Shown: positions 1 through 9,225, numbered from the stretch's first letter. The stretch: 64,000 nucleotides of DNA from Acidimicrobiales bacterium (GCA_035546775.1 DASZWD010000060.1:1-64000), one strand, 5' to 3'. Numbers and translations are program-made. Notes: generated by a model not told the origin, from the letters alone.

Positions 1-1490
1 GCGATAACCGTGCCTTCGAAGGACGCGAGCGCGTCTTCGAGCGCTTCGGCGGAAACGAGGTCGAGGTTGTCGGTCGGTTCGTCGAGCAGCAGCAGCGTGG
101 CGCCGGACAGCTCCAGCAGCAGCACCTGCAGGCGCGCCTGCTGGCCTCCGCTGAGCGTCTCGAAGGGCTGCTCGGCCTGGTTCTGCAGTTCGTAGCGACG
201 CAGGCGCGCCATCGCCTGGCCGAGCGTGAGGCCGCGCGCTTGGAGGATCTTGACCACGTACTGGCCGATCAGCTCGGGGTGATCGTGGGTCTGGGAGAAG
301 TGGCCGGGCACGACGCGGGCGCCGAGTTCGGCCTTGCCCTCATGGCCGATGTCCTGGCCGGCGAGCAGCTTGAGGAAGTGGGTCTTGCCGGTGCCGTTCG
401 GGCCGATGACGGCGACGCGCTCGCCGAACCAGATCTCGCCGGTGTACGGATCGGTCAGCCCGTCGATGGCGAGGTCCTCGAGGATGACGACGCGCTTGCC
501 GGTGCGCCCGCCGCCGAGCTCCATCTTGATGTTCTGTTCCTTCGCCGCTTCCGGCGGCGGGCCCTCGGCCTCGAAGCGCTTGAAGCGCGTCTCCGCGGCG
601 CGGGCGCGCGCCGCGTTCGCATCCGACATGCCGGCGCGGATCTTCATGATCCGCATGTAGTTCTTGAGCCGGTCGCGCTCGTCTTGCCAGCGCTTGAAGT
701 CGTCGTCGAGCTTGGCGAGACGCGCCTGGCGCGCCGCGTGGTACGTGGCGAAGCCCTCACCGTGGGTCCAGGCGCCCGAGCCTTCGAGGGTGAGCACGCG
801 CGACGCCGAGTCGGCGAGCAGCTGGCGATCGTGGGTGATGTAGAGGATCGTCTTGCTCGACGCCCGGATCTGCTCGGCGAGCCAGTTCTTGCCTCGCACG
901 TCGAGAAAGTTGTCGGGCTCGTCGAGCAGGAGGATGTCGGCCTCGCTGCGCAGCAGCACTTCGAGGGCGAGGCGCTTCTGCTCGCCGCCCGAGAACGTCG
1001 TCAGCGGACGGTCCTTGATCTGGTCGTAGGGCTGGCGGATCGAGGCCAGCGCGGCGGCGTCCCACACGATCTCGAGGTCGTAGCCGCCGACGTCGCCCCA
1101 CTTGGTGACGGCGTGGGCGACGCGCATCCCGTTGCGTTCCGACGGGTCCTCGGCGAGCGCCGCTTCGGCCGCCTTGAGCTCGAGGGCGGCGCGCGTCTGC
1201 TCGGGTTCCGCGAGCGTGATCAGCAAGTCGGTGGCCGTCTCCATCTGGCCGCGCATGCCGACGAGCTGGCGCATGACGCCGAGGCGGCCGTCGATGCGAA
1301 TCGTGCCCTCGAGCACCTTGCCCTCGATGTCGTCGCCCGCGATCAGGCGCAGCAGCGTGGTCTTGCCGACGCCGTTGTCGCCCACGAGCGCCGTCTTGGT
1401 GCCGTTGCCGACGGTGAAGGACACGTCTTTGAACAGCGTCCGGCCACCCGGGACCTGGTACGCCAACTTGTCGACATTTATTGCGCCCAC
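1..1490 (-). CDS. ABC-F family ATPase, C-terminus beyond the left edge
   Basis: Two ABC ATPase domains lie on one chain with no membrane segments, the ABC-F layout; such proteins act on the ribosome in translation control or antibiotic protection. Reading leftwards I see the first Walker A (GDNGVGKTT, about residue 37), signature SGGEQKR and Walker B LLLDEPDNFLD. A charged linker rich in Arg/Lys follows, then the second Walker A (GPNGTGKT), signature LSGGQQAR and Walker B LLLLDEPTDNLD. About 496 codons are present and the stop lies outside the window. The GTG start at 1490 is preceded by AGGAAG in the tail of the methyltransferase gene, whose stop is 5 bp upstream, so the two are probably co-transcribed. 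Subfamily (EttA-like or resistance type) cannot be decided from sequence alone. Confidence 0.9.
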   Translation of the reverse strand, partial: MGAINVDKLAYQVPGGRTLFKDVSFTVGNGTKTALVGDNGVGKTTLLRLIAGDDIEGKVLEGTIRIDGRLGVMRQLVGMRGQMETATDLLITLAEPEQTRAALELKAAEAALAEDPSERNGMRVAHAVTKWGDVGGYDLEIVWDAAALASIRQPYDQIKDRPLTTFSGGEQKRLALEVLLRSEADILLLDEPDNFLDVRGKNWLAEQIRASSKTILYITHDRQLLADSASRVLTLEGSGAWTHGEGFATYHAARQARLAKLDDDFKRWQDERDRLKNYMRIMKIRAGMSDANAARARAAETRFKRFEAEGPPPEAAKEQNIKMELGGGRTGKRVVILEDLAIDGLTDPYTGEIWFGERVAVIGPNGTGKTHFLKLLAGQDIGHEGKAELGARVVPGHFSQTHDHPELIGQYVVKILQARGLTLGQAMARLRRYELQNQAEQPFETLSGGQQARLQVLLLELSGATLLLLDEPTDNLDLVSAEALEDALASFEGTVI

Positions 1491-1495
1491 GGCGG

Positions 1496-2284
1496 CTACT
1501 TCCTACAGATGACTTCGCCGTGCACGACGATGAAGCTGGCGTCCGGTTGCGCCGCCCAGCGGCGCCACGCCGCAGCAATCTCTTCGAGTTCGCCGGGCGT
1601 GGTCAACCCATATTCCAGCGTTTGGGTGGCGAAGGACGATTCGAGGGCACGGTCGGCCCACAATCCGCCCCACCACTGCCGGGTCTCGGGCGTGGCGTAG
1701 GCCCAGTTCGACGCGCTGAACACGACGTCGTCGAAGCCCGCCTCGGCGGCCCAGTGGGGGAGGAACACGCCGGCGTCGGCCTCCGCCGCGTTGTGGTCGG
1801 TCAGCTGGTGGTACAGCGCCAGCCAGCGGTCGAGCACGGGGTCGGCGGGGTACCAGGCGAAGCTCGAATAGACACCGTCGCGCGCCGCCACGATGCCGCC
1901 GGGTTTGAGGACGCGCCGCCATTCGCGCAGGGCGGCGACGGGGTCGGTGAGGTGCTGGAGTACCTGATGGGCGTGCACGACGTCGAACGACGCGTCGGGA
2001 AAGTCGAGGTTGTAGGCGTCGCCGACGGCGAACGCCACGCCCTCGGCGCCGAGGGCGCGTGCCGCGGCAATTGCGTCGTCCGCGGCGTCGATACCGATGA
2101 CGCGGCCGGGCGCCACGCGCGTCGCGAGGTCGACGGTGATCGAGCCCGGGCCGCAACCCACGTCGAGAACGTCGAGGCCCGCGCGCAGGTGCGGAATCAG
2201 GTAGGCGGCCGAGTTGTCGACGGTCCGGTTGCGGTGGCTGCGCAGCACCGATTCGTGGTGGCCGTGGCTGTAGGTGTCGGGCAT
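1496..2284 (-). CDS. class I SAM-dependent methyltransferase
   Basis: The 262-residue protein has the Rossmann SAM-binding motif I VLDVGCGPGS near residue 39, an acidic motif II (GIDAAD), GDAYNLDFPDASFDVVHAHQ at the motif III/IV position and the LKPGG segment typical of UbiE/ArsM-like small-molecule methyltransferases. The substrate cannot be deduced. It starts with ATG and lies 5 bp upstream of the ABC-F gene on the same strand. It is divergent from the ABC exporter genes, with a 76 bp gap between them. It is a cytosolic enzyme by the absence of signal or membrane segments. Confidence 0.85.
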   Translation of the reverse strand: MPDTYSHGHHESVLRSHRNRTVDNSAAYLIPHLRAGLDVLDVGCGPGSITVDLATRVAPGRVIGIDAADDAIAAARALGAEGVAFAVGDAYNLDFPDASFDVVHAHQVLQHLTDPVAALREWRRVLKPGGIVAARDGVYSSFAWYPADPVLDRWLALYHQLTDHNAAEADAGVFLPHWAAEAGFDDVVFSASNWAYATPETRQWWGGLWADRALESSFATQTLEYGLTTPGELEEIAAAWRRWAAQPDASFIVVHGEVICRK

Positions 2285-2360
2285 GCGCCGTCCAATAAAT
2301 CACGTGCCTGGCATTCGGCCAAAGCGGCAGACTGCTCGATGGACTGGGGGAAGGTCACCA

Positions 2361-4109
2361 ATGCATCTACAAGCTCTCTGGCGAGTGCGGAGTTACGTCC
2401 GGCCGCACTTGCGATCGATGATCCTGATGACACTGGCTGCCATGGGCGGCACGGTGGTCGCCGCCTACCTGCCGCTCGTCACCCAGCGAATGATCGACGG
2501 GCCGCTCAGCCACCACCACCGGCCGGGGGTCGCACCGCTGGCGCTGCTGGCGCTGTCGGTCGGCGTCGTCGATGGCGGCCTCGCCTTCGTTCGTCGCATC
2601 ATGCTCGCCTACGCCGCCACCGACCTCGAGACGGCGATGCGCAACGACTTCTACGCCCACGTGCAGCGCCTCGACCTGGCGTTCCACGACCGCTGGCAGA
2701 CGGGCCAGCTGCTGTCGCGGGCCAACAGCGACGTGTCGGTCATCCGCCGCTTCATCGGCTTCGGTCTCGTCTTCCTGTTCGTGAACACGTTCACGTTTCT
2801 CTACGTGTGCGCCGAGTTGGCGACGCGCCACGTCGGTCTGGCCGTGCTCACCTTCGTCGGCTTCCTGCCCGTCATCTTCATCTCGAAGCAGTTCAACGCC
2901 ACGTACGGCACCGTGACGCGCCGCGTGCAGGACCAGATCGGCGACCTCACGACGCAGATCGAGGAGGCGGCGCAGGGCGTGCGCGTCATCAAGGCGTACG
3001 GCCGGCGCGAGACGATGCTCGCCAAGTTCATGACCGCCGCGACGGCGATCCACGACACGTCGATGGAGCAAACGCGGCTGCGGGCCCGCTTCTTCGGCCT
3101 GCTGGGCCTCATGCCCAAGCTGGTGCAGGCGATGGTGCTGCTGGGCGGCGCGTACGCGGTGTCGCACGCCTCGCTGTCGCCCGGCAACCTCGTTGCCTTC
3201 TTCTCGCTCCTCATCCTGCTGGTGTGGCCCGTGGAGTCGCTGGGCGAAATCCTGTCCATGGGCGAGGAAGCGGCCACGGCGGCGCAGCGCATCTACGAGG
3301 TCTTCGACACCAAGGCCACGATCGCCGACGCGCCTGACGCCGTCGACGCGAAGGCCGCCGGTCCGGCGTCGGTGCGCTTCGACCACGTTGGCTTCACCTT
3401 CCCGGGTGCCGACACCGCGGTGCTGCGCGACGTCAACCTCGAGATCCAGCCGGGCGAAACGCTGGCGCTCGTCGGCGCCACCGGGTCGGGCAAGACGACG
3501 CTGCTGGCGCTGATCGGTCGACTCTCGGACGCGAGCCAAGGGCGCGTGCTGCTCGACGGCGTCGACGTGCGCGAGCTCACACTCGAGTCGTTGCGGGCGC
3601 GCGTATCGGTCGCCTTCGACGACCCCACGCTGTTCTCGGCGTCGGTGCGCGAGAACGTGTTGCTCGGTTCCCCCGATCTCGGTGACGGCGAACTGGCCGA
3701 AGCGCTCGACGTCGCCAGTGCGTCGTTCGTCCACGAGTTGCCGTGGGGGCTCAACACGCGGGTGGGCGAGCAGGGCATCTCGCTGTCGGGCGGGCAGCGC
3801 CAGCGGCTGGCCCTGGCGCGCGCCGTCGTCGGCAAGCCGGCGGTACTCGTGATGGACGACCCGCTGTCGGCCCTCGACGTGCGCACCGAGCAAGCGGTGC
3901 ACGAGGCGCTGCACCAGGTGCTGCGCGACGTCACCGCCATCATCGCCGTGCACCGCCCGTCGACCGTCGCCCTCGCCGATCGCGTCGCCTTCCTGCACGA
4001 CGGCCGCATCGCCGCGACGGGCACGCACGCGGAGCTGCTGGCCACGAACCCGGCGTACGCCGCCGTCATCGGTGACGAAACGGAGGTGCTGGACCATGAC
4101 GCTGCCTAA
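2361..4109 (+). CDS. ABC exporter half-transporter, degenerate-site subunit
   Basis: A 582-residue half-transporter with an N-terminal six-helix exporter domain (about 1-310) followed by one nucleotide-binding domain. Walker A is GATGSGKTT (about residue 372) and the signature LSGGQRQR is canonical. The catalytic glutamate after Walker B is Asp (VLVMDDPLSALD, about 497), and the Q-loop glutamine position reads FDDPTLF. These substitutions mark the non-hydrolysing partner of heterodimeric exporters of the TM287/288 or BmrCD kind. ATG 2361 was chosen because GGGGGAAGG sits just upstream; an in-frame upstream start at 2274 would overlap the divergent methyltransferase start. The end overlaps the partner gene by 14 bp. 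Confidence 0.9.
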   Translation: MHLQALWRVRSYVRPHLRSMILMTLAAMGGTVVAAYLPLVTQRMIDGPLSHHHRPGVAPLALLALSVGVVDGGLAFVRRIMLAYAATDLETAMRNDFYAHVQRLDLAFHDRWQTGQLLSRANSDVSVIRRFIGFGLVFLFVNTFTFLYVCAELATRHVGLAVLTFVGFLPVIFISKQFNATYGTVTRRVQDQIGDLTTQIEEAAQGVRVIKAYGRRETMLAKFMTAATAIHDTSMEQTRLRARFFGLLGLMPKLVQAMVLLGGAYAVSHASLSPGNLVAFFSLLILLVWPVESLGEILSMGEEAATAAQRIYEVFDTKATIADAPDAVDAKAAGPASVRFDHVGFTFPGADTAVLRDVNLEIQPGETLALVGATGSGKTTLLALIGRLSDASQGRVLLDGVDVRELTLESLRARVSVAFDDPTLFSASVRENVLLGSPDLGDGELAEALDVASASFVHELPWGLNTRVGEQGISLSGGQRQRLALARAVVGKPAVLVMDDPLSALDVRTEQAVHEALHQVLRDVTAIIAVHRPSTVALADRVAFLHDGRIAATGTHAELLATNPAYAAVIGDETEVLDHDAA

Positions 4110-5904
4110 CGACGCGGCCACGCCCAACGAGGCCGACTGGCGGGGGGTCGCGGCCGAGGACATCGACGACGTCACTTCGTCGCTCGGCGCGTTCCTGCGC
4201 GGCCGCAGCAAGCGGCTGCTCTTCTCGCTGCTGCAACCGCACAAGCGTGAACTGTCGGAGTCGATCGCCGTCATCACCGTCTACAGCCTGTGCAGCCTCG
4301 CTGGGCCCTACCTCGTCAAGCGCGCCCTCGACGACGGCATCCCGCGCATGATGCACGGCGGCAGCCCGGCGCACCTGCTCGTCACCGTCGGCCTGTTCGT
4401 GTTGTGCGCCGCCATCGCCGCGGTGGCGGACTACGAGTTCAACTACCTGACGGGTTCGATCGGCCAGAAGGTGCTGCTCGAACTGCGCCGCCGGTTGTTC
4501 GACCACTTCCAGCGCCTGAGCATCTCGTTCCACGAGCGCTACACGTCGGGCCGCGTGATCTCGCGGCTGACCTCCGACGTCGAGGCGCTCGCCGAGTTGT
4601 TGAACTACGGCCTCACGACGCTGTCGTGGTCGGTGCTCTACCTCGTCGGCATCACGGCCTTCATGCTGTACCTCGACGTGCCGCTCGCTCTCGTGGCGCT
4701 GAGTTCGCTGCCCTTCGTGATCGCCCTCACGTGGTGGTTCCGGACGCGCTCGGCGCTGGCGTACCGCGCGACGCGCGAGGGCGTGACCGGCGTCATCGTG
4801 CAGTTCGTCGAGACCGTCGGCGGCATGCGGGCGGTCGCCGCCTTCCGGCGCGAGCCGCGCAACGACGCGATTTTCGCGGACCTCGACGACAAGTACCGCC
4901 GCGCCAACGTGTGGTCGATGCGGCTGGGCGCGGTCTACGGGCCCGGGTCGCGCGTGATCGGCAACTGCGCGGCGGCGGGCCTGTTGCTGGTGGGCGGCTG
5001 GCGCGTCATCCAGGGCGACGTCACCATCGGCACCCTCGCGGCGTTCCTGCTCTACATCAAGCAGCTGTTCGAGCCGGTGCAGGAGATCTCGCAGTTCTAT
5101 TCGATCTTCCAGTCAGCCGCCGCCGCGCTCGAGAAGCTGTCGGGCGTGTTGGAGGAGGCGCCGACGGTGCTCGAGCCGTTGCAGCCGGCCGACGCGTCGT
5201 CGCTGCACGGCGGCGTCGAGTTCGACCACGTCACCTTCGAATACCGCCCCGGTCGTCCCGTGCTCCACGACGTCGATCTGCGCATCGAGGCCGGGACGAC
5301 GATCGCCCTCGTCGGCCGTACCGGCGCCGGCAAGTCGACGATCGCCCGTCTGCTGTCGCGGTTCTACGACCCGACGCAGGGCGCGGTGCGGCTCGACGGC
5401 ATCGACCTGCGCGATCTTGCCGACGACGACCTGCGGCGCGCGGTGGTCGCCGTCACCCAGGAGTCGTTCCTGTTCGAAGGGTCGATCGCGTGGAACATCG
5501 GACTCGGCCGTCCAGATGCCTCGCGCGCCGAGATCGAGGCCGCGGCGCGCGCCATCGGCGCCCACGACTTCATCGCCGCGCTCCCCGAGGGCTACGACAC
5601 CGACGTCGCCAAGCGCGGCGGGCGCCTGTCGTCGGGGCAGAAGCAGCTGGTGTCGTTCGCCCGCGCCTTCCTCGCCGATCCCAAGGTGCTGATCCTCGAC
5701 GAGGCTACGTCGTCGCTCGACTTGCCCACCGAGCGTCTGGTGCAGGCGGCGCTCGACACCCTGCTCGCCGACCGCACCGCGGTGATCATCGCCCACCGCC
5801 TGTCGACCGTCGAGATCGCCGACCGTGTCCTGGTCGTCGACGACGGCCGCATCGTCGACGACGGCCCACCCGGCACCGTCCTCCCGACCCTGAGAATCGC
5901 GTAA
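4096..5904 (+). CDS. ABC exporter half-transporter, catalytic subunit
   Basis: A 602-residue partner of the preceding gene. A roughly 50-residue cytosolic N-terminal extension precedes the six-helix exporter domain, then the nucleotide-binding domain. Walker A GRTGAGKST is near residue 406, the Q-loop is VTQESFLF, and Walker B ILDEAT (about 533) carries the catalytic Glu. The signature is LSSGQ rather than LSGGQ, so the altered signature here would pair with the altered Walker B of the first subunit, as expected for one dead site and one live site per dimer. The ATG at 4096 lies 9 nt after GGAGG, inside the end of the upstream gene, so translation is coupled. The substrate is unknown (lipid or drug in related systems). 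Confidence 0.9.
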   Translation: MTLPNDAATPNEADWRGVAAEDIDDVTSSLGAFLRGRSKRLLFSLLQPHKRELSESIAVITVYSLCSLAGPYLVKRALDDGIPRMMHGGSPAHLLVTVGLFVLCAAIAAVADYEFNYLTGSIGQKVLLELRRRLFDHFQRLSISFHERYTSGRVISRLTSDVEALAELLNYGLTTLSWSVLYLVGITAFMLYLDVPLALVALSSLPFVIALTWWFRTRSALAYRATREGVTGVIVQFVETVGGMRAVAAFRREPRNDAIFADLDDKYRRANVWSMRLGAVYGPGSRVIGNCAAAGLLLVGGWRVIQGDVTIGTLAAFLLYIKQLFEPVQEISQFYSIFQSAAAALEKLSGVLEEAPTVLEPLQPADASSLHGGVEFDHVTFEYRPGRPVLHDVDLRIEAGTTIALVGRTGAGKSTIARLLSRFYDPTQGAVRLDGIDLRDLADDDLRRAVVAVTQESFLFEGSIAWNIGLGRPDASRAEIEAAARAIGAHDFIAALPEGYDTDVAKRGGRLSSGQKQLVSFARAFLADPKVLILDEATSSLDLPTERLVQAALDTLLADRTAVIIAHRLSTVEIADRVLVVDDGRIVDDGPPGTVLPTLRIA

Positions 5905-5922
5905 TCGCCGCCGAACGCAAAC

Positions 5923-5973
5923 CGAACTGGGCGCGTCATATGGCGCAAAACACCATCTGACGCGCCCAGTTCG
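5923..5973. terminator. hairpin between convergent genes
   Basis: A 16-bp perfect inverted repeat (left arm 5923-5938, right arm 5958-5973) continues after one mismatch into a further 4 bp (ATGG/CCAT). It lies between the ABC exporter and the convergent serine hydrolase gene. No U-run is present, so it is a GC-stem bidirectional terminator by position rather than a classical intrinsic one. Confidence 0.7.
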
Positions 5974-5978
5974 GGCGC

Positions 5979-7079
5979 TTAGGGCTGGGTGACTTCGGCG
6001 GCTAGGGAGGACAGGGCGACGCCGCGCTTGGCTTCGCGGATCATGTGCTGGTCGAGACCGTTGGTCAGGTAGACGAAGGACAGCCCGGACTCGGGGTCGG
6101 CCCAGGCGATCTGGCCGCCGGCGCCGTTGTGGCCGAAGGTGCGGGGCGACTGGGTCTTGCCGAAGCCGCGCATGCTCGCCTTGCCGTCGTCGCCGGCGAT
6201 GATGACGCCGAGGGCTCGGTTGGCCGGCGTGTTGAACAATGGGTCGCCGAAGCTGTTGCGCACCTTCGACGTGGCGTCGCGCAACACGTCGTCATCCCAG
6301 ATGCCCTTCTGGTTGTGGAGCAGCTCCTGGTAGAAGAGCGCGTAGTTACGCGCCGTGGTGACGCCGCCGCCACCGGGCACACCGAGGGCGCGGCGCGCCG
6401 GCTGGTTGAACGAAAGGAGCGCCTCGGGTGTCACCTCCGTCGCCGGGAACTCCCGCACGCCGAACGTCGCTTCCATCTCGTCGGGCGAAATCGGCTCGCC
6501 GACGTTGACGAGCGTGGCGATGTTGTCGCCGTCGCTTTCCGGAATGCCGAGCACCCGCGGGATGCCGATCGGTGTGGTGACGCGTTGCTCGATCACGTCG
6601 AGGAAGTTCTGCCCCGTCGCCACCTCGATGAGTTCGGCGAGCACCCAGTGCGCGGTCGTCGCGTGGTACTCGTAGCGCGTCCCCGGCTCCCAGTTGGTCT
6701 TCCAGTTGGCGAAGCGACTGCGCCGGCCTTCCGAGGTGGCCATCTCCATGTCCCACCCGTTGCGGGGGAAGCCGGAGGTATGCAGCATCACCTGCTCGAC
6801 GGTGATGTCGTCCTTGCCGTTGCTGGCGAACTCGGGGATGTAGTCGGCGACGCGCGCGTCGACCTTGATCGACCCTTCGGCGATACACGTCCACACCGTC
6901 GAGGCCACGAGCGCCTTGGTCGCCGAGAAGATCGTGTAGCGCGTGTCCTCGTCGGCGTCGCCGAGGACACCGGACGACACGATCTCGCCGTCGAGGCCGA
7001 AGGCCCATTGGCACGACGGCAACAGTCCGGCGTCGACCTCACGACGGACGCGGGCTTCGAACTTCTCGACGTTGATCAT
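5979..7079 (-). CDS. serine hydrolase of the class C beta-lactamase/esterase family
   Basis: The 366-residue protein has the SxxK motif SATK (Ser52-Lys55), a YxN-like YHA (Tyr138) and an HxG motif (HNG, about residue 320). These are the signature of class C-like penicillin-recognising enzymes, including EstB-type esterases. There is no signal peptide, which favours an intracellular esterase or lactonase over a true beta-lactamase. Its ATG overlaps the stop of the upstream metallo-beta-lactamase gene by 4 bp (ATGA), so the two are one operon and may act on related substrates. Confidence 0.88.
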   Translation of the reverse strand: MINVEKFEARVRREVDAGLLPSCQWAFGLDGEIVSSGVLGDADEDTRYTIFSATKALVASTVWTCIAEGSIKVDARVADYIPEFASNGKDDITVEQVMLHTSGFPRNGWDMEMATSEGRRSRFANWKTNWEPGTRYEYHATTAHWVLAELIEVATGQNFLDVIEQRVTTPIGIPRVLGIPESDGDNIATLVNVGEPISPDEMEATFGVREFPATEVTPEALLSFNQPARRALGVPGGGGVTTARNYALFYQELLHNQKGIWDDDVLRDATSKVRNSFGDPLFNTPANRALGVIIAGDDGKASMRGFGKTQSPRTFGHNGAGGQIAWADPESGLSFVYLTNGLDQHMIREAKRGVALSSLAAEVTQP

Positions 7080-8143
7080 GCGGTCACCTCGTATCGCTTG
7101 ACGTTGTTTTCGACGGTCATGTCGGCGCGGCCGGCCTGGCGCAGGAACTCCAGGTGGGCGTAGCACTCGCCGTCGGCCATGTGCCCGATCTTGTCGGGGT
7201 GGAACAGGAAGGTGGACAGCTCGCGCACCGTGGCCGGCTTGCCCAATTCGGCCGAGCCCTTGCGCAGGCGGTCGAAGCGCTCCTCGTGGTGCTCGATGAT
7301 CTCGCGGCATCGCTGTGCCGCGTCGTCGATGACGACGCCGTGGGCCGGCAACGCGCAGCGCACGTCAGGTAGAGCGGCGGTGCGCTCGAGCGACGCGAAG
7401 TAGTCGAGCAGGGGGTTGCTGCCACTGGCGATGCCCGAGATGTAGGGCGTGATGTGGGGCAGCACATGATCGCCGGTGAAGACGAAGCCGCCCTCGGGAT
7501 CGTGGATGCACAAGTGGTCGAGCGTGTGGCCCGGCGTGTGCACCGCGAACATGTCGCGGCCCGCCAGGCGCAGCACGTCGCCGTTGCGGACGCGTCGCGC
7601 CGGTTCGGGCAGGCGGTAGTTGCCGAAGATGCGCGAGCGCATCAGGCGGAACTGCAGACGGCGCCCGCGTGGTGGGCCGACCTCGCGGGTCTCGCCGTCC
7701 CACGGGTTTGGGTCCAGGAACGGGTTGCCCTCGGGCAGCGAGTGGTCGTGGGCCATGTCGGTGTCGCCGTGGTTGCACGGCGCATCGGCGTTGCTCCAGA
7801 ACGTGCGGAAGTTGTTGTGCGTGACGAGCTGGGCGTTGGCCTCGGTCGCCAGCCGTCCGGCACAGCCGAAGTGGTCGGGGTGCGAATGGGTGACGAGCAC
7901 GGTGTGCACATCGCTCAGCTTGTAGCCGGCGTTCTTGAGGTGGGACTTGACCCACTTCCACGTGTTCGGCCCCGGCACGCCGACGTCGATGATGGCGAGG
8001 CCGCGGTTGTCGACGAGGCCGTACATGTTGACGTGGCCGAGGCCCGGCATCTGGATCGGCAGCTGCATCCGGATCACGTTTTGGCCGAGGTCGACGACGT
8101 CGGCGGTGGCGGGCGCCTGCTCGCTCTTGCGGTATTCAGCCAT
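7076..8143 (-). CDS. metallo-beta-lactamase fold hydrolase
   Basis: The 355-residue protein carries the zinc-binding HSHPDHFG motif (HxHxDH) near residue 88, a later Gly-His (GHTLDH) and the bridging Asp in TGDHVLPH. The fold serves lactonases, glyoxalases and thioesterases; the substrate is not clear. ATG 8143 is chosen because TACGGT (8154-8159 on this strand) ends 10 nt before it, matching the leaderless pattern of this genome. It is the first gene of a two-gene operon with the serine hydrolase and is divergent from the luciferase-like oxidoreductase across a palindromic operator. Confidence 0.88.
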   Translation of the reverse strand: MAEYRKSEQAPATADVVDLGQNVIRMQLPIQMPGLGHVNMYGLVDNRGLAIIDVGVPGPNTWKWVKSHLKNAGYKLSDVHTVLVTHSHPDHFGCAGRLATEANAQLVTHNNFRTFWSNADAPCNHGDTDMAHDHSLPEGNPFLDPNPWDGETREVGPPRGRRLQFRLMRSRIFGNYRLPEPARRVRNGDVLRLAGRDMFAVHTPGHTLDHLCIHDPEGGFVFTGDHVLPHITPYISGIASGSNPLLDYFASLERTAALPDVRCALPAHGVVIDDAAQRCREIIEHHEERFDRLRKGSAELGKPATVRELSTFLFHPDKIGHMADGECYAHLEFLRQAGRADMTVENNVKRYEVTA

Positions 8144-8153
8144 GTGGTCGCTC

Positions 8154-8159
8154 ACCGTA
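8154..8159 (-). promoter_or_regulatory. -10 hexamer TACGGT of the metallo-beta-lactamase gene
   Basis: TACGGT on the minus strand lies 10 nt before ATG 8143 with no ribosome binding site between. Its last base abuts the palindrome at 8159-8178, so a bound repressor would cover the promoter. Confidence 0.45.
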
Positions 8160-8178
8160 CTTGACCAACCGGTCAAGT
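8159..8178. promoter_or_regulatory. palindromic operator, probable TetR-family site
   Basis: Two perfect 8-bp arms (ACTTGACC and GGTCAAGT) flank a 4-bp spacer. The site lies in the 53 bp between the divergent starts of the metallo-beta-lactamase and luciferase-like genes. TTGACC-type palindromes of this size are typical operators of actinobacterial TetR regulators. No regulator gene is adjacent, so it must be encoded elsewhere. Confidence 0.6.
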
Positions 8179-8196
8179 TGTCGCGAGGCTGCGCCC

Positions 8197-9225
8197 ATGA
8201 AGATTTCCACCGCAGTGAACTACGCCGGCGACGTGGTCGCTGCCGCCGACCAGGTCGCGCAACTCGAGTCCGCCGGCATCGACACCGTGTGGGTCGCCGA
8301 GGCCTACTCGTTCGACGCCGTGAGCCTCATGGGCTACCTCGCGGCCAAGACCAGCACCGTCAACATCGGCTCGGGAATCCTCAACATCTACTCGCGCACG
8401 CCGTCGTGCCTGGGCCAGACGGCCGCCGGTCTCGACGCCGTCAGCAACGGTCGGGCCATTCTCGGTCTCGGCGCGTCGGGCCCGCAGGTCATCGAGGGTT
8501 TCCACGGACTGCCGTACGACCGGCCGCTGGCCCGCACCCGCGAGATCATCGAGATCTGCCGGATGATGTGGCGCCGCGAGCCCGTCGAGCACAAGGGCAT
8601 CTACAACTTGCCCTTGCCCGAAGGTCAGGGGACGGGCCTCGGCAAGGCGCTCAAGCTGATCAACCATCCGGTACGGGCCAACATCCCGATCTACGTGGCC
8701 GCCATCGGTGAGAAGAACGTGACGATGACCGCCGAGATCGCCGACGGTTGGATGCCGATCTTCTTCATGCCCGAGAAGGCACACATGGTGTGGGGCGACG
8801 CGCTCAAGGCCGGCAAGGCGAAACGCGACCCGTCGCTGCCCGAACTCGACGTGGTTGCCGGCGGCCTGCTCGCCATCGGCGACGGGGTCGAGGGTCTGCG
8901 CGACTTCATGCGTCCCGCCTTGGCGCTCTACATCGGCGGCATGGGGGCGCGGGGCAAGAACTTCTACAACGAACTCGCCTGCCGCTACGGCTTCGAAAAA
9001 GAAGCCAAGGAAATCCAGGACCTCTACCTCGACGGCAAGAAGCAGGAAGCCGCGGCGGTGGTGCCGGCCGAGATGCTCGAGTCGATGACGCTCGTCGGCC
9101 CCGAGGGATACATCAAGGAGAAGATCGCGGCGTTCAAGGAAGCGGGGGTCACCAACCTCCAGGTGACCGCCGGCGGCCCGAACGCCATCACCGATCTCGA
9201 GAAGCTCAAGGCCTGGGCCGACTAG
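8197..9225 (+). CDS. LLM-class (F420-dependent type) oxidoreductase
   Basis: A 342-residue luciferase-like TIM-barrel protein. Recognisable segments are the N-terminal strand (KISTAVNYAG), WVAEAYSFD, the TVNIGSGILNIYSRTP loop, LGLGASGPQVIEGFHG, and IPIYVAAIGEKNVTMTAEIADGW near the cofactor site. It most resembles the actinobacterial F420-dependent LLM group rather than FMN luciferases, but the cofactor is inferred from family similarity. ATG 8197 has GCGAGG upstream; an upstream TTG lies inside the operator and was rejected. It is divergent from the hydrolase operon, so the three genes may share one regulator and a catabolic pathway. Confidence 0.85.
   Translation: MKISTAVNYAGDVVAAADQVAQLESAGIDTVWVAEAYSFDAVSLMGYLAAKTSTVNIGSGILNIYSRTPSCLGQTAAGLDAVSNGRAILGLGASGPQVIEGFHGLPYDRPLARTREIIEICRMMWRREPVEHKGIYNLPLPEGQGTGLGKALKLINHPVRANIPIYVAAIGEKNVTMTAEIADGWMPIFFMPEKAHMVWGDALKAGKAKRDPSLPELDVVAGGLLAIGDGVEGLRDFMRPALALYIGGMGARGKNFYNELACRYGFEKEAKEIQDLYLDGKKQEAAAVVPAEMLESMTLVGPEGYIKEKIAAFKEAGVTNLQVTAGGPNAITDLEKLKAWAD

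Noticed and set aside
240-1700. 486-codon plus-strand ORF opposite the ABC-F gene
   Set aside because: It is an antisense shadow of a high-GC gene; the minus strand carries complete ABC-F motifs.
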